From Cricetomys ansorgei (taxonomy: Eukaryota > Chordata > Mammalia > Rodentia > Nesomyidae), in NCBI GenBank assembly GCA_026225945.1, contig JAMJFZ010004061.1:22184001-22248000 (forward strand): a stretch of 64,000 nt of DNA, in the 5' to 3' direction. Both the position numbers and the translations under genes were made by a program. Below the pieces are notes generated by a model. That model did not search any database and was not told where the DNA came from. It was given only the letters and a program-made list of their open reading frames with translations. Positions 46,530 to 58,594 of the stretch are shown piece after piece (position 1 is the first letter of the stretch; each line of letters starts with the position of its first letter).

Positions 46530-49150
46530 TTTCCCTCTTTCTTAACTAAAATCTCTCTATTCTCTGATACTCGCAAGTATTGACCTTCTGCCTAATAGGA
46601 AAGTAGATTGATCTAATTAAATGGGATCATGATGTTGGATGAGAAAATAGACTTTATGATTTGATAAAATCATGCATCTCTTATTTAAGTGTCAGGAGCT
46701 ACCTGTGTACTAACTGCTTGCCCGAAATGGCTTGAATGATCTGCTGAGCCAGGAGCATATCTTAACGTTCCTGTAACATCAGCATCATCGCATTTTGGTG
46801 GGAAACCATATTTTCCATTCATTTTGTTCTGGGGAATTGCAGATAATCATTAAAATACAAAATCTGATAAAAAAAAAAAGGTTCCATATAGTAGATTAAA
46901 GCTTCCAGGAATCTCTCATGAAGCAATGTTAGGTCAGGGCCTGGGGACAAACTATTCTGGAAGTTACAGCAAGAAGTAAAGTAGAACAATTACCAGTCCC
47001 ACTGGAAAGTCATCCTCTGGCAAAATATGATGGATTAAAAAGTCTTTATGCTGATGCTGAAAGCTTCCAAAACTTCTTACATTTAAAAAAAAAAGGGGGG
47101 GGTGTTTCACCCCAACTTGTTTTTTTCCCTCTTTTTCCTACTCTACAAGAGGAGATGCTGTGAGATACACCTGCAGGCACTTAATGTTAGTTTGGCAGGA
47201 AGTTTCAGCACAGCCTCTTTGGTGATAGAGAAGGCACATAGTGTTGAAAAAGACAGGATCTTATAGACCTGTCCCGTGATGGGACAAACACCATGATGTA
47301 TGCCAGGACTGCTCTGCATTTAAGATGTAGGAGCATTTTCCAACATACTACCCCATGAGCACAGTGATATTGCCTCAGGTTCTTTTTTATAAAAAAAAAC
47401 AAAACAAAACTGTTTTCTTAGAGAGGTGTATTTTGACTTGTTTTTCAGAGGGAATTGTACTGATGCAAACTGCTGGCAACTATTGGGCATCTATTCTCCA
47501 CCAAGCCTTGGCTCACATGGAAACATGTACACTGAATACTTCAAAAGAGGTGGGAATGGGTTTGGGAGGAGTGAGTGAAAATCGGACATCCTAAGGGAAT
47601 TATTTTAGACATATATATTTGATTTTTAATTTTTACTTTACTTATTAATAAAATGTATTAATATGTATAATCTATATGCATATATTTATTGCAAATACTT
47701 GAAATTTTTATTAAAATGAATTTTTCTTATTGTGAAAAGTATGTTATTTGTTGCTGTTGACACCAATTTACCTCTGTGTGTATGTGTGTGTGTATATATA
47801 TATTTTTTTAAACGTGTAGCCTTGCTTTTTTGTTTCCTACTATTCTCAAAGCCAGCAAGATTGTTGTTGAAGAATGTATAAAATTTAGGACTCTCGTATC
47901 CTTTAGGCATGGAATACTTCTGGTAGCCTGCGGTGGGCAAGATTGATAAGAAATGGTCCCAGGAGGGAAGAAAACTCCCTCAGGATTGATTATACAGCTG
48001 GAGTGTTGATGTAGGGCTAAATAATCCAAGCCTGGCTCCTCTTTTGTGCACTTAGCAAACTCTTGTACCAAAGTTCCCTGAGGAGTAGGGACCTTGGAAA
48101 GTAAAGAGGTAGTGCAGGGATTCCCTTCCCAGATCTCTAAAGGGTGGGGGGGGGCACGCTAATTCCAGGAAACAGTGCCTGCTCTCCACTCCAAGCCCAT
48201 GTTCCCATCATCATTCAGTTCTTCTTGCTCTTTGCAAATCAAAATTCTTTTCCTGACTATGTTACTAATGGTTAAAGGAGGGAGGAAAACCAAGTGTGAG
48301 CGGTTGTAGTTTGGGGGAAGAAAATGAAAGTGCAGTTCTCTACACACACACACTGAGGGATGAAAGGTTATTGTAATGCTTTCTCTCTGAACCCTCCTTC
48401 CCAGACTTCATTCACCCTGGCATCTGTCATCAGCTCATATGCTCTTTCCTCTTTCTTTCACAGATGTTTTTCCAGCCTAGAGCTGGCCAGGCATCTTCCC
48501 TCCATCCAAAAGAAAGCCACAAAATTCCCCTTGTGGAACATTCCATCCCCCTCAAAGATACTGAGATTCTTATCAGCCTAGACAGCACCATAAGCGATAC
48601 CCGTCACTAAAACAACTCACCTTCCTTCTGTCAGTTTTCCCTACACATTTACCTCCCCACGATTCGCTGCCCTCAGAAATACAAACCCTAACATTCTAAG
48701 ACAATTAAAGAGAAATCAAACATCTGGCTGAAGAAATTCCTTAAAGGGAAAGGGCTAATGCTTTCTCTGTTTTATGGAATGTGAGTATAGATTCATTTTA
48801 AGAAACAAGGGACAAATATTTCCCACACGTTCAGTTGCCTTCTTTTGTATCCCGTCATTTGGTTGTGTTCATTTTGATTGTTTTCTTTCATGTTAGCCAA
48901 GGGCCTGTTATCTTGAATTAGCACAAAGCTTTTCTTATTTAAAGGGAAAAGAGTAGGTCTTGCTGTAAGAACTCAAAAAGCACTGGAGTATGTAAAATGT
49001 AAGTACATTCAAGCATTCTTTCTTGAAAGTAGTAATTACAGTATTGAAGAAGATGTCAGGCTGAAGAGATACTTTCCTTGAAGAGCACAGGCATGGGTAC
49101 GATTGTGTTCCGTGGTGCTCTGGTTGGCACAGATTTATGATACCCTCAAC
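46530..49150. other. Unique non-coding sequence with short simple repeats
   Basis: About 2.6 kb. A GT/TA tract lies at about 47776-47810. The pyrimidine-rich part at 48370-48600 might be very old L2 but is not convincing. Confidence 0.45.
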
Positions 49151-49151
49151 A

Positions 49152-49330
49152 GGATCTACTATGGTTTGATTACGCACCCCCTCTAAGAGTTCATATTCCC
49201 CAAACCCCATACTCAAGGTTGTGTTAATGCTATTTCAAGGCTTTGGGGCTTGGAGGGTATAATTAGGATTAGCTGGGGTCATGAGGGTCAGGACACTATT
49301 GTTTGGTTAGTGACCTTAAAGAAGCAGGAG
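49152..49330 (+). mobile_element. MST/MLT-type MaLR LTR fragment
   Basis: CTACTATGGTTTGATTACGC, GTTCATATTCCCCAAACCCC, GCTTTGGGGCTTGGAGGGTA and TAGCTGGGGTCATGAGGGTC mirror the 5' half of MST/THE1-class LTRs ('tatggtttgaatgtgtccccc..attaggtcatgagggt'). Confidence 0.6.
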
Positions 49331-49415
49331 AAAGTCATAACCTCTTCCACACAATAATGAATGTTCTTGTAATTCCTACTCTTCAGAACCAGGAGGCAGA
49401 TATTTAAGGGCTGTG

Positions 49416-49527
49416 TGTGAGTGTGTGTGTGTGACAGACAGCTAGAGATAGGTAGATAGAGATATGCTGAGAACTGAATATAGAACTCAGGCACACTAGG
49501 TAGGAATTCTATCATTGAGCAACAACT
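49416..49527 (-). mobile_element. ID-like SINE remnant with GT tail
   Basis: A GT run (49416-49432), then GAACTGAATATAGAACTCAG and GCACACTAGGTAGGAATTCT with ATCATTGAGCAAC: antisense ID-like head. Confidence 0.55.
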
Positions 49528-49529
49528 TT

Positions 49530-49840
49530 TTTATCTTTTCTTAAACAATACTGCAGTTTATAAAAGAATATAAGAAATTTCAACTCGTATTCTTTGAGTT
49601 ACAAAACTTAAGGTTTGGCTAAGTTATAAACATGTTTTTCATGTAATTATTTGTATAACCTAGACATGCTCAGTGGCTATAAGATCAGAAATAGTTCTTA
49701 GAAAAACAATAAAACCATAAAAAATATTTAGCCCCTATATTTAGCTGTAGAATATGTTCGTTTGCCCTTACATTCCAGGATTTACTGTATCACTTATAAT
49801 TCTAATGGCCACATGCAAAGGAAAAAGCAAACTACCTACA
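49530..49840. other. Unique A+T-rich sequence
   Basis: Lies beyond the 3' end of the elongin C retrocopy; nothing recognised. Confidence 0.4.
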
Positions 49841-49844
49841 AACT

Positions 49845-50067
49845 GGCATTATTGTTTATTTCTTGGTCTGTGAAATGTCCTTAATTTGTTGATGTACCTA
49901 ACAAATTTTAACTGTGCCATGCAAAGGAACAGAAGGAATCTGCTGGGCAATTAACTTTAGAGTTCAATTTCATACAGGTAACATGCTATATGTGAAAAAA
50001 AAATGACTAACTGAACTACAGGTAATAAATACTGAAAAAAACTAACATTTTATTTTAGTTTATTTAT
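49845..50067 (-). pseudogene. Probable 3' UTR of the elongin C retrocopy
   Basis: Directly after the pseudogene stop the minus strand continues with ATAAATAAACTAAAATAAAA, very like the A-rich start of the elongin C mRNA 3' UTR, then about 200 bases of A+T-rich sequence with an AATAAA hexamer (reverse complement at 49855-49860). I infer the retrotransposed mRNA ended shortly after this. No clean poly(A) tract survives, so the insertion is old or the end lies elsewhere. An alignment to the rodent Eloc 3' UTR would settle the limit. Confidence 0.5.
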
Positions 50068-50408
50068 TTAACAGTCTAGGAAGTTAGCAGCCATCAGCAG
50101 TTCCAGTGCAATTTCAGGTGCAATTGGGAACTTGGGAAAGTCAGTGGAATGGTTAGTGTAGTGTACCTTGTAGGTAAAATACATGCATATTCTGAATAGC
50201 ACTCATGAAGGGATCTCTCTCTAAAGCTGACCTCATTGGTCTCAGTCTCAGCAAACCGCCCTGGCCCACTCAACATGCCCTTTATTGTTTCTGATATTAA
50301 TGCATGTTCTCTTCTTACAATAAATTCATGACCATCAGAAGATATTAATTTGACAAACATGGTGTCAGGGCTTTCACAGCCACCATAGGTTTTCCCCTCT
50401 CCATCCAT
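50068..50408 (-). pseudogene. Eloc-ps: Processed pseudogene of elongin C (Eloc/Tceb1)
   Basis: Read on the minus strand, this is an intronless copy of the elongin C coding sequence. The conceptual protein starts [13 protein letters not shown] and keeps [12 protein letters not shown] and [18 protein letters not shown], which match the known SKP1/BTB-like fold of elongin C, the adaptor linking elongin B to VHL/SOCS-box ubiquitin ligases. The first 62 or so codons are in frame. An extra two bases in an AGAGAG run near 50212-50222 then shift the frame, so later residues are wrong and that frame stops early at 50094. The normal C-terminal coding sequence persists at the DNA level, including the codons for the final Ala-Asn-Phe-Leu-Asp-Cys, with its stop at 50068-50070. 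The span is 341 bases against 339 for the intact 112-residue gene, so the two-base insertion is the only length change. Lack of introns, several substitutions and the frameshift point to a retrocopy that makes no functional protein. Confidence 0.93.
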
Positions 50409-50409
50409 T

Positions 50410-52510
50410 ATACCACAAACATATTCCCAGGTACAGCCTCTGCCCCGATTCCCAACTTCTATTCTCTACATGTTTCTGGCTCTGGTATCTTATTATAGCA
50501 AAAAACAACCACAACAACAACAACAAAATAATCCCCAAAACAAAAAATAGCAGGAGACATGGAAGAGGTTGGAGGGAGGAAAGAGAAGGGATGTAATTAG
50601 ATTTTAATTAAAATAAAAACAACATTGTAAGATATCATCTAAATCTACAGAGAGTAATAAAGGAAAAGACCAAAGGAAACAATTATTTATTATTATTACT
50701 TAAATCCTCTGAACTTTGACGGTGTACCCAAATTTCAAGTTTTGTGGTTTTGGTTTAATCTGTGAGCAAACATTGTCATATATGTATCTGTGACTGAATA
50801 ATAGTATTTTCATACTATGTTTCCTGGAATACATGTGGCTTCATGTATTCCAGTAATACATGTAGTTTATGAACATTCTTCTTTTTATGGTAACAAATTG
50901 ATACTGGGTTCCATTCCAAAATCTTCAAGTAAGAAATGGAGCAAAGATCAAGCCAATAATACAGTCAAGTCAAAAAGGCTGACTTAAAATATAAATAATG
51001 GGTTCTAACAGATCAGGTGAGAAGTCAAAAGTAACACATCTCCAGAGTGAATGGAGATGAAGAAAGAAAGGAGTGAGACAGGAGGAAGAGAGTTTAATCA
51101 ATGAGTTTAGTCATGAGAAATTTCTGACAATGGGCCTTAGCATCTATTTCTAATCCCCAGTAGAGTTACAGAGCATGGGAAGGAATCTGGCACCACAGGG
51201 AACATAAACCCTGCACCTACATCTCAGAAAACTGTATCAAGATATGAGAATGCTTTAGATTTTAATACTGGCCCTCAAATGGGCATGTTATTGGCAGGTA
51301 GAGGTGGTGTTCATCAGGGATGCTCCCTTGAACAGTGTTATTGGAATCCTGAGTTATTCTGTCTGCTTCTTGGACATCATGAGGTAAGTGGCTTTGCTTT
51401 AAGGTAGGCATCTTACTCATGATCTTCTCTGCCTTACCATGGGTGCAAAGAGATGGGGCCACACTGCCTGGCTAAGAACTTAACTTTCTTTGCCTAGCAA
51501 CCTTGGCACGTTATTTACTGCCATCATAGCTGAGACACATAGAGAGAAGAATAGAGGTGTGTTATCTTGAATTAACTGCCAATAAATACATGTTATCTAG
51601 AAGGATAGAGAACATACATAAAAGTCTATCTTTTCATTCTATCATTGGCTAGAAGTTATACTCCTCTTACTACGCATTTAATTTAAGATTCTGTACCCAG
51701 ACACATTAAACTACATGTCCTTCATAGAAATAGAAAAAAACAAGGGATTAAATATATCCTTCAAGTGACTTTTACTTCAGAATTTCTTACAGAATTGAAT
51801 GTGATTGCAGTAGGTTGATTGAAGAATTTTAGAATACACATTTGAACTCACCCTGAATAAAAACAAAATAGCAGTGAAGGGCAAGATCTAAGGCACATCA
51901 CTATTAAAGGTCTGGCCAAAGCACAACATCAAATATTAAAGCCCTATGAAGAAAGTTGATAAGGGACCATTTCACAGCTGTGAGCAGAGAGTAATGTCAG
52001 AGCCAGATCTTCTTTGAGAGTTAAACAAAGCCCAGGTATAATAAACAATGTAAGCTAGTCACTCATAGCTAAGTTCTAATGCTCAAAATGCCTCATTAGT
52101 GCAAAGTATATACTCCTGACCTTCAGATGGGAGGGACTGAAATGGATGTCTATTTGTAGATCATAGCGTAATCACATCTCAGATGGTATGATTTTCTTTT
52201 AAATCACTCAATTTGTATCAACAAAGGTGAGATATGATATGTTGCAGTGACAAGAATCCAGAATGTCAATGGCTTTACAAAATCAACTGATATCAGAGCA
52301 GAAGGGAAGGGAGAAAGGGAGGGACCAATGGCTCTTACAGTCCATGCTTGGCAGTAGCATGTATAACTTACGCTCAATCAGGCAAAATAAATCTCAGTCT
52401 TATTTTAAATGTTTAACTATAACAGATCATTTCTCCTGACTAGAGCTTGTCAATGTTGTATTTTACAATAATATAATCTATCATAATAACTATTTTTATA
52501 AAGACTTATT
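50410..52510. other. Unique non-coding sequence
   Basis: Upstream of the retrocopy. Holds a short CAA tract (about 50503-50525) and the hairpin at 50824-50853; otherwise nothing recognised. Confidence 0.5.
50824..50853. repeat. Perfect 12-bp inverted repeat, 6-base loop
   Basis: CTGGAATACATG, loop TGGCTT, CATGTATTCCAG. The arms are exact reverse complements. The core ATACATGT recurs just downstream at about 50856. Possibly the terminal part of a small inverted-repeat transposon, or a structured element; not part of any repeat I recognise. Confidence 0.6.
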
Positions 52511-52521
52511 CTTTGTTATAA

Positions 52522-52558
<37 letters not shown>

Positions 52559-52702
52559 GTGTGTGTCCAAAGGAGGCAGAAGACGGCATCAGATCCACAT
52601 ATAACAGGAGTTTCAGGTAGGTGTGGGCTGCCTGATATGGGTGGCAGGAACTGACCTTGAGTCTTTTCAAGAGTAATATGCACCGAATAATCTTTCTAGC
52701 CC
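52522..52702 (-). mobile_element. B3 SINE with expanded GT tract
   Basis: (GT)n at about 52523-52556, then CAAAGGAGGCAGAAGACGGC, ATATGGGTGGCAGGAACTGA and the degraded head GAATAATCTTTCTAGCCC; antisense B3 whose tail has expanded. Confidence 0.75.
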
Positions 52703-52709
52703 AATACTC

Positions 52710-54680
52710 ATCTCTTTCTTGTAAATAAAGTTTAGAGCATCAGCTATACAATTATTATAAGGGGATGGCCCAATTTATGAGATAGAACTTTATTTTGTAA
52801 GAAAGGAAGTACCTATTTAGGTTAGCTTTCCACCGAGGAGGTCTGTAACAAGATCTGGCACATGCTAGTTTCTAATCCATGTAAGCGAATCAGGATGCAC
52901 AAGTGGCCAACTAAAAACCCAACTGGAATGTCATGTCTTCTTATCTAAAACTTTCCTGCTATAACATTACTCAAAACTTGTGGATATGATTTTGAGATTA
53001 ATGCTTCATAATTTTTTTGTGGGTTTTAGGTGGATGGTTGTTCTTTTATGATGGTTATATAGGTGTCACGCATCTAGTGATAAGTAAACTAAAATGTAAA
53101 ATGTAGAAAGATGTACAGCTCAGCTCTCATTTATTTTCATGATGCTATGCAATTTGAAACATCAAAACCAGTGTAAATGTGAAGAGATGGTTTTCTATCT
53201 TATCATTCATCACTCTGTTAATAATTGCTCTGCTCACAGACATGAGTCTATTTAGTGATTTAAGAAAGAAACTTAAGACTTGAATTTCTAAATTAAAAGA
53301 CCTTTAGAAGAAGACTGACATCTTTGGTTTCTGTCTGTCCATTGTTCATTTTCCATTCATCGAGATATATCAATCTTCTATATATTAGGTGACATGGTTT
53401 GGCCACTTATTGTTTGCCTTCAGCTCTAGGAAAGTCTAATAGAGTTCCCCCCACCGCTCTGCGTACTGTGTCCTGGGCTGGTCATTACTGGTTCTTGTAC
53501 ATATTGGGATCTAATAACAGTGTTTGTATAGGAAATGTCGAAAACAGATTATTTCTCTTTCGTTCTTGGGGTGAACTAAAGGAGGGAAAGAAGCCTGTGT
53601 GTATCTTAACAGGTTTGTGGAGACCCTTCCTGTGCATGCAATTCACATAAGGGACAAATGGAGCACGAAAGTAGAAGAAGTGGAGAATTCTGATTATATA
53701 AGCTGATGGCCAAATCCAGAAGTGTCCAAAGTTTTGGTCCATGGACTCAACATTCTTACTGTGCATTTGTCTATATAGCAGATATAGTCATGCTTCAGTG
53801 TTACATGGTAATGATCAAAAAGGAACAGCAGGTTAGGAGTTGGTGGGCACCGCATCAGTCCACATGGAGACAAGCAGCATGAAGCCATAGTTTACAGCGT
53901 TCTTTCTGTCCATGAGGCATTAAGTGTGAGAGGTTATATAGGCATAGATTTCATTATATCTCAACCTTATTATTTTTTTAATGCATTTCTCTCCTGGGCT
54001 TCCCTAAACTGAACATTCCTTATCTGCATTTTTAAGGTTCAACATTGTGCATTATATCATAAATGTTTTAGCAAAAGAGTGAATGAATGTTGCTTAGTCA
54101 AGGTGCAACTTCAGCCCAGCACAGTAACATGGATGAACATAAATCTCTTTGCTTCATCCAGTTTTCACAACATGGACCACAGACTTCTTGAATGCATATG
54201 GAAAAGAATGCCATTCACAAAACATTCTAGCTGCCAGCTCTGAAATGACATAGATCAAGGAAGGAAAAGGAAATCTAAGCAGAGAGAGAATGGCTTGAGT
54301 ATTTCCTGAAAAGGAAAGGATGGGTAAATACAGAAGAATCTGCTTCAAGTTCCAGAGTGGCCCTCTATAGATTCTTAAATTGTTGTTTTACTTATCCTTG
54401 TTTTGATGTTGTTGCAAAGTATGCTTTTCATAGTTGCCAATATCCAAGAATATCTGAGATCTTACCTTATTTTTAAGCTCACAGAGTTGCTGGAGGAAGA
54501 CATGAGACTCCTGAATCACAGACAAGGATATTACTTCTCACAAAACAGTGTTTGTCACAAACAACAGTACCTCTGTCAGTTCCTCCTGCCCCACAAACTT
54601 GTGGGTTAGTGTAGTACAGAAGTACCCTAATGGATACTTACATTTACAGTTTTTATTCAAAGGAGGAGACCTAAGACTGT
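52710..54680. other. Unique non-coding sequence
   Basis: No gene or repeat recognised; antisense-overlapping frames near 53.4-53.9 kb are unsupported. Confidence 0.5.
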
Positions 54681-54687
54681 ATGTGTG

Positions 54688-54763
54688 GGTGTTACTGGGA
54701 ATAAAACTCAGTACTCTGTGTATCCTAGGCAAAGCACTCTACCACTAAACCATGTCCCTAGCA
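54688..54763 (-). mobile_element. ID-like SINE remnant
   Basis: TGTTACTGGGAATAAAACTC, GTATCCTAGGCAAAGCACTC and TACCACTAAACCATGTCCCT: antisense ID-like sequence. Confidence 0.7.
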
Positions 54764-54769
54764 CCAAAT

Positions 54770-56050
54770 AGGTTTTTAATGAATAGTAATTTGCTTGTCT
54801 TTGGTTCCAGAAACAAATCGTTTTACTATAAGGACCGATAAGCATGGCCACCCTTTGTGGTAGTGGGAAAGAGCATCTCCATCTTTTAAAGCTGCTAACT
54901 ATGTAAATGAGCTTGAGAGGGGAGTCTGGAACAATGAGAATCTCTTATCTCTCTTGGAAAACATGCTGGAGCACAAGAATTCCAAGACAGCCTTCTATCT
55001 ACCATAGTAAAGTAGGGAAAAGAAAATGTGAATTAAAATATTTAAGCCTGAGTATATTAATGTTCGGATATTTAATTTCCCCTCAAATACAATTCCTGCC
55101 ATATCACAAAGAGAAACTACATAAATTCTATTCCACTTAGAAGCTGCCTGAGTAATGAAAAGAAAATTTTATATTGCTTTCTATTCCGAGTCATCTTACA
55201 AGGGAAGTTGGATTCTTTTGGCTTTAGTGGTATGACTAGGGGTTTCAATGCATCTATTCCTGAGTGTGTTTAGAAATAACATAGGGTGGAGAAGTAACAA
55301 TAGTTTTTATTGGACCATTAACTTGATGCCCCCAGTAGAATTTAATGATAAAAGGAGAAAAATAATGTGGATCTAAGAGACGAGGTCTTGCTTTGAGGAC
55401 TGGAAGTGAATGTGGTGTGTGTGTGAAAGAGAGGACATTTGTACCCTTTGGGGCAGAGAATCAACAAAAGGCAAACTAGAGTGATATATCTGAAAGGAAA
55501 TTTTAGTCATCTGGTCTTAAATGCAAGATCCACTAAATTCCTGAGACTCGAAGCGCATAATCAAACCCGGCATACTTTCAGAAACCTAAGGCTGAATTGG
55601 TTCTATAAGCTTTCACTCTACCTATTTGATATTTAGGAGTTCTAATTTTGGAGGAAGCATGATTTGGGAAGGGTTGAATCTATTTAATGCCTTCATAAAT
55701 AATGAAATGAATGCACAAAGTGCCCAGTAAATGGGAACTTTCACTGAAAATGTAAATGACAGTGTTGGTGACTTGCACAGCCCCAAGCTCTCAAGCTACA
55801 GAGGATAAGGAAGAAACCTGTGACCATTCTTCCACATTGTAAAAACGCTATTTCAAAAAGAAAATCTGGGTTTCTCCGGTTATTTCTCTTCGGAGACTTT
55901 GTGCCACAGTGAAAATAATGATATCATTTCTTCAAAGCATTATAGACTCCTACACCTTTTGAGCTACCCTGGGTGTCCTTGACTTCTTTCCTCCCTTTTT
56001 TTATATCAAGATCCCTATATTATGATGATACCTGACTTTGAATGTAATAC
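54770..56050. other. Unique non-coding sequence
   Basis: Nothing recognised. Confidence 0.5.
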
Positions 56051-56054
56051 AGAA

Positions 56055-56645
56055 AATATAGCCAGTCAGCTATGGAAGCAGTTACAGAAGTCCAGGTCAT
56101 TTATAATGGCGATGGCGTCAGGGCAGGAGAAGGGCAGAGATAGTGATGAGAAGCAGGTAGATGCTAGCATTACTTTCCAGAGAGAATCAGTAGAAAGTTC
56201 ATAAGAATTAGATGGAAAGCCTCACGGAAAAACTCTCTTTTCTCTTTTTGCTTGAGTAACTGGACAGATATGTTTGTCATGTATAGAGATAGGACAGAGT
56301 TGACGGGAGAACTCAAGAGTTCAGAGGAAACATTTGTGAATCCTACAAGGATAAGTACATAACTAGTTAGATTTACCAATCTGGAGTTCCAAGGAGATGT
56401 TCTGGGCTATAAAGAGGAACAAACAAGTGCTACCGGAATACAGACGGTACTTAAAGCCATAAAACTAGGTAAGGTCATCAAGGTGATGAGTGGAGTGTTA
56501 AGTCTAAGGCAGCAACAACGGTTAGAGGGCAGAGAGGTGAGGCACACCAAAGACTCTGAGAAGGGGAGGCTGCGAGAACAGGAGGGGAGGGAGAGAGAGG
56601 TTCAAAAAAAGAGAGTGAGGTAAAGAATTAGAAAGAGTGGTAAAG
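56055..56645 (-). mobile_element. L2 fragment
   Basis: Antisense, purine-rich L2 with long collinear agreement: TTTTTGCTTGAGTAACTGGA, GAACTCAAGAGTTCAGAGGA, CAATCTGGAGTTCCAAGGAG and TACTTAAAGCCATAAAACTA (consensus 'ggcttgagcaactggatgg..gatcaagagttcagtttt..gtctggagttcagggg..tatttaaagccatgagact'). No coding capacity. Confidence 0.75.
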
Positions 56646-56678
56646 AGAGATTGACTGGTTCTCTTTGTAGTGAGGACT

Positions 56679-56795
56679 ATCTAGGCATAGTGGAATACAC
56701 CTATAATTCCAGCAGTAGGAGGCTAAGATAAGATGATCATAGTTTGAGGCTAGCCTGGGCTACATATGTCCCATGTCAGCAACAAAAATAAAATG
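56679..56795 (+). mobile_element. B1/proto-B1 SINE
   Basis: ATCTAGGCATAGTGGAATAC, CTATAATTCCAGCAGTAGGA and TTTGAGGCTAGCCTGGGCTA, then an A-rich tail. An old 7SL-derived monomer. Confidence 0.8.
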
Positions 56796-56852
56796 ATCAT
56801 CAATGTAACTATGTCAAATAATGATAAAAGATTTGAAAAGAAATGATCAACT

Positions 56853-57085
56853 AGAGCTGGAGAGCTGGCTCAGCAGCTAAAGAACTTGCTGCTCTTGCAG
56901 AGGTCCTGGGTTTGGTTTCTAGCACTGAATCATCAGTAACTCCTGTTTCAGAGGATTTGGCAGTGCTCTCCGGCCTCTGTAGGCACTGCACACATGTGTT
57001 GCGCTTGCATGGATACAGGCAAAACACAACATATAAAATGATTGTTTTTAAAGGAAGTGACCAACCAACCAACCAACCAACCAAC
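56853..57085 (+). mobile_element. B3 SINE with (CCAA)n tail repeat
   Basis: Head GAGCTGGAGAGCTGGCTCAG, B box GTCCTGGGTTTGGTTTCTAG, body CTCTCCGGCCTCTGTAGGCA and GGCAAAACACAACATATAAA. Just after the tail, 57060-57085 is a run of six CCAA units. Confidence 0.88.
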
Positions 57086-57284
57086 ATACAAGATTCTGTG
57101 ATGAAGAAGTCTATGGTAGATTCAGATTTTGCATCTTTCAAAACATGTAATTTGGGTAATTTTAAACATACGGCATATAAATTAGACATACGAGTTTGAA
57201 AGGGCTTTTGAAAGGGAAGATCAGTGAAGTTTAATTTTTTTAAATTTCAAGCTAAATCTATCTTTGGAAAAAGTCATGGTGAGA

Positions 57285-57845
57285 TTAGAGAAGGTGTTTT
57301 GTTGTTTTTAAGTGGTAGAAAAGCCTAATTGAGTAGATCAATATAAGGGAGTAGAAAAACATAGACACAGAGAGTACAGACAACCTTTCCATAAAATGTT
57401 CCTGTGGGGACAGCAGATAGGTGGGGTGGTTATTGGAGACAACCTGGGGTTAAAGGAGCTCCACTTTTTCTTTTCTTTGATAAGAAACCAGAATACACTT
57501 AGCCACTTAGGTCATGAGCCACGGAGAAGACACAAGTGAGCAGATGGTCTCTAACGGTTGGAGTAGTGATATCTTTAAGCATCTGCAGGCAAGGGTTGCT
57601 TTGCCTGAGCAGAGGGCTGGCTGGTTTCATGATAAGCAAGGATAGGACAACTTCCCCTCAGTGACCAGAAGAAAGCAGGAGGCAAATATACAGGTAGATA
57701 CTGGTGTCAGAATGTTCAGAAGTCCTCTGATCACATATGGTCTTTTCATAAATAGGAGAGAAGACCATCAAGAAGAGAAGGAGGCTTAGCAAGTAGGTTA
57801 ATTGTTGAACGGTTGAAGAGAGAAGCTCTGAAATAACTCCTGGGA
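57285..57845 (-). mobile_element. Old mammalian repeat, probably L2/CR1-like continuation
   Basis: CACAGAGAGTACAGACAACC, TTTCCATAAAATGTTCCTGT and TAGGTGGGGTGGTTATTGGA resemble a mammal-wide purine-rich repeat ('gcgagtatagacaactctttc..gagaaatggggcggtagctgg') that I associate with antisense L2/CR1 LINE sequence. It may be the 5' continuation of the L2 at 56.06 kb, separated by the B1 and B3. Confidence 0.4.
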
Positions 57846-58034
57846 AAAGCATGGCAGAGAAGAGACTCAAGACATGCTAGGAAGTTTCAAGATTTTCTTT
57901 ATAACCCTCTGGAGGTTATAATCATGAACTTTAGAGAGGAAGATCAGTATGTCAGTGGTCACTGTCTACTGCCTGGGTGAAACAGATGAGAGAAAAGAAT
58001 ACTATCCAAAGGTCAGGTAATGTTTCAGTAGGCG

Positions 58035-58340
58035 AGAGTTAAGCTTATTTACCACAACCCAACTGCAATGGACTTCTTCATGGTCTCTCCTTCCTCTCCA
58101 TCTTAATCTATTTGACCCAGGACAGTTTCCTCCATTGTTCACTCAATTAACTACTACCTACGTTAAATGTCACTTCCTCACAATTTTCCCTCTTGGCCAT
58201 TCATCTGGACAACAGACTGCTGGCTACTCCAATGTCCTCTCCCTACATCCTGTGAAAATTATTCTAACAAGTCATTCATGTAGCTTGGAGTTTTTGAGGC
58301 CAGGACCACGCTCACCTAGGTCATAACTCTTGCCTCTGTG
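58035..58340 (+). mobile_element. L2 3' part
   Basis: ACGTTAAATGTCACTTCCTC, AATTTTCCCTCTTGGCCATT and TTTTTGAGGCCAGGACCACG correspond to L2 'caaatgtcaccttctca..ttccctgaccac..catgagggcagggac'. Confidence 0.5.
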
Positions 58341-58594
58341 GCTCAGGATGGTGTCTATGAGTTAGGGTACAGCTGTAAGCCACATACTGCTATGCTCCCT
58401 ATCACATGATCTGGCCTCTTTGCTGCTTTGGTTCTAGGCTCTAAGGCCCAGGCTTGACAGTGGCAGTCATTAGAGAAGCCACAGCAAGAATAGCAGTGAC
58501 CAGAGGCTGATTCCTTTCCTGGAAATGAAAATGCCAGTGGCATTTCAGAGATGTGTACCCATGCTTCCCCTCAACTACGCTGCTTTAACTTTAA

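Noticed and set aside
56853..56925. tRNA-like sequence with A- and B-box blocks
   Set aside because: It is the tRNA-derived head of a B3 SINE, not a tRNA gene; the same applies to the heads of the other B3, B4, RSINE1 and ID-like copies.
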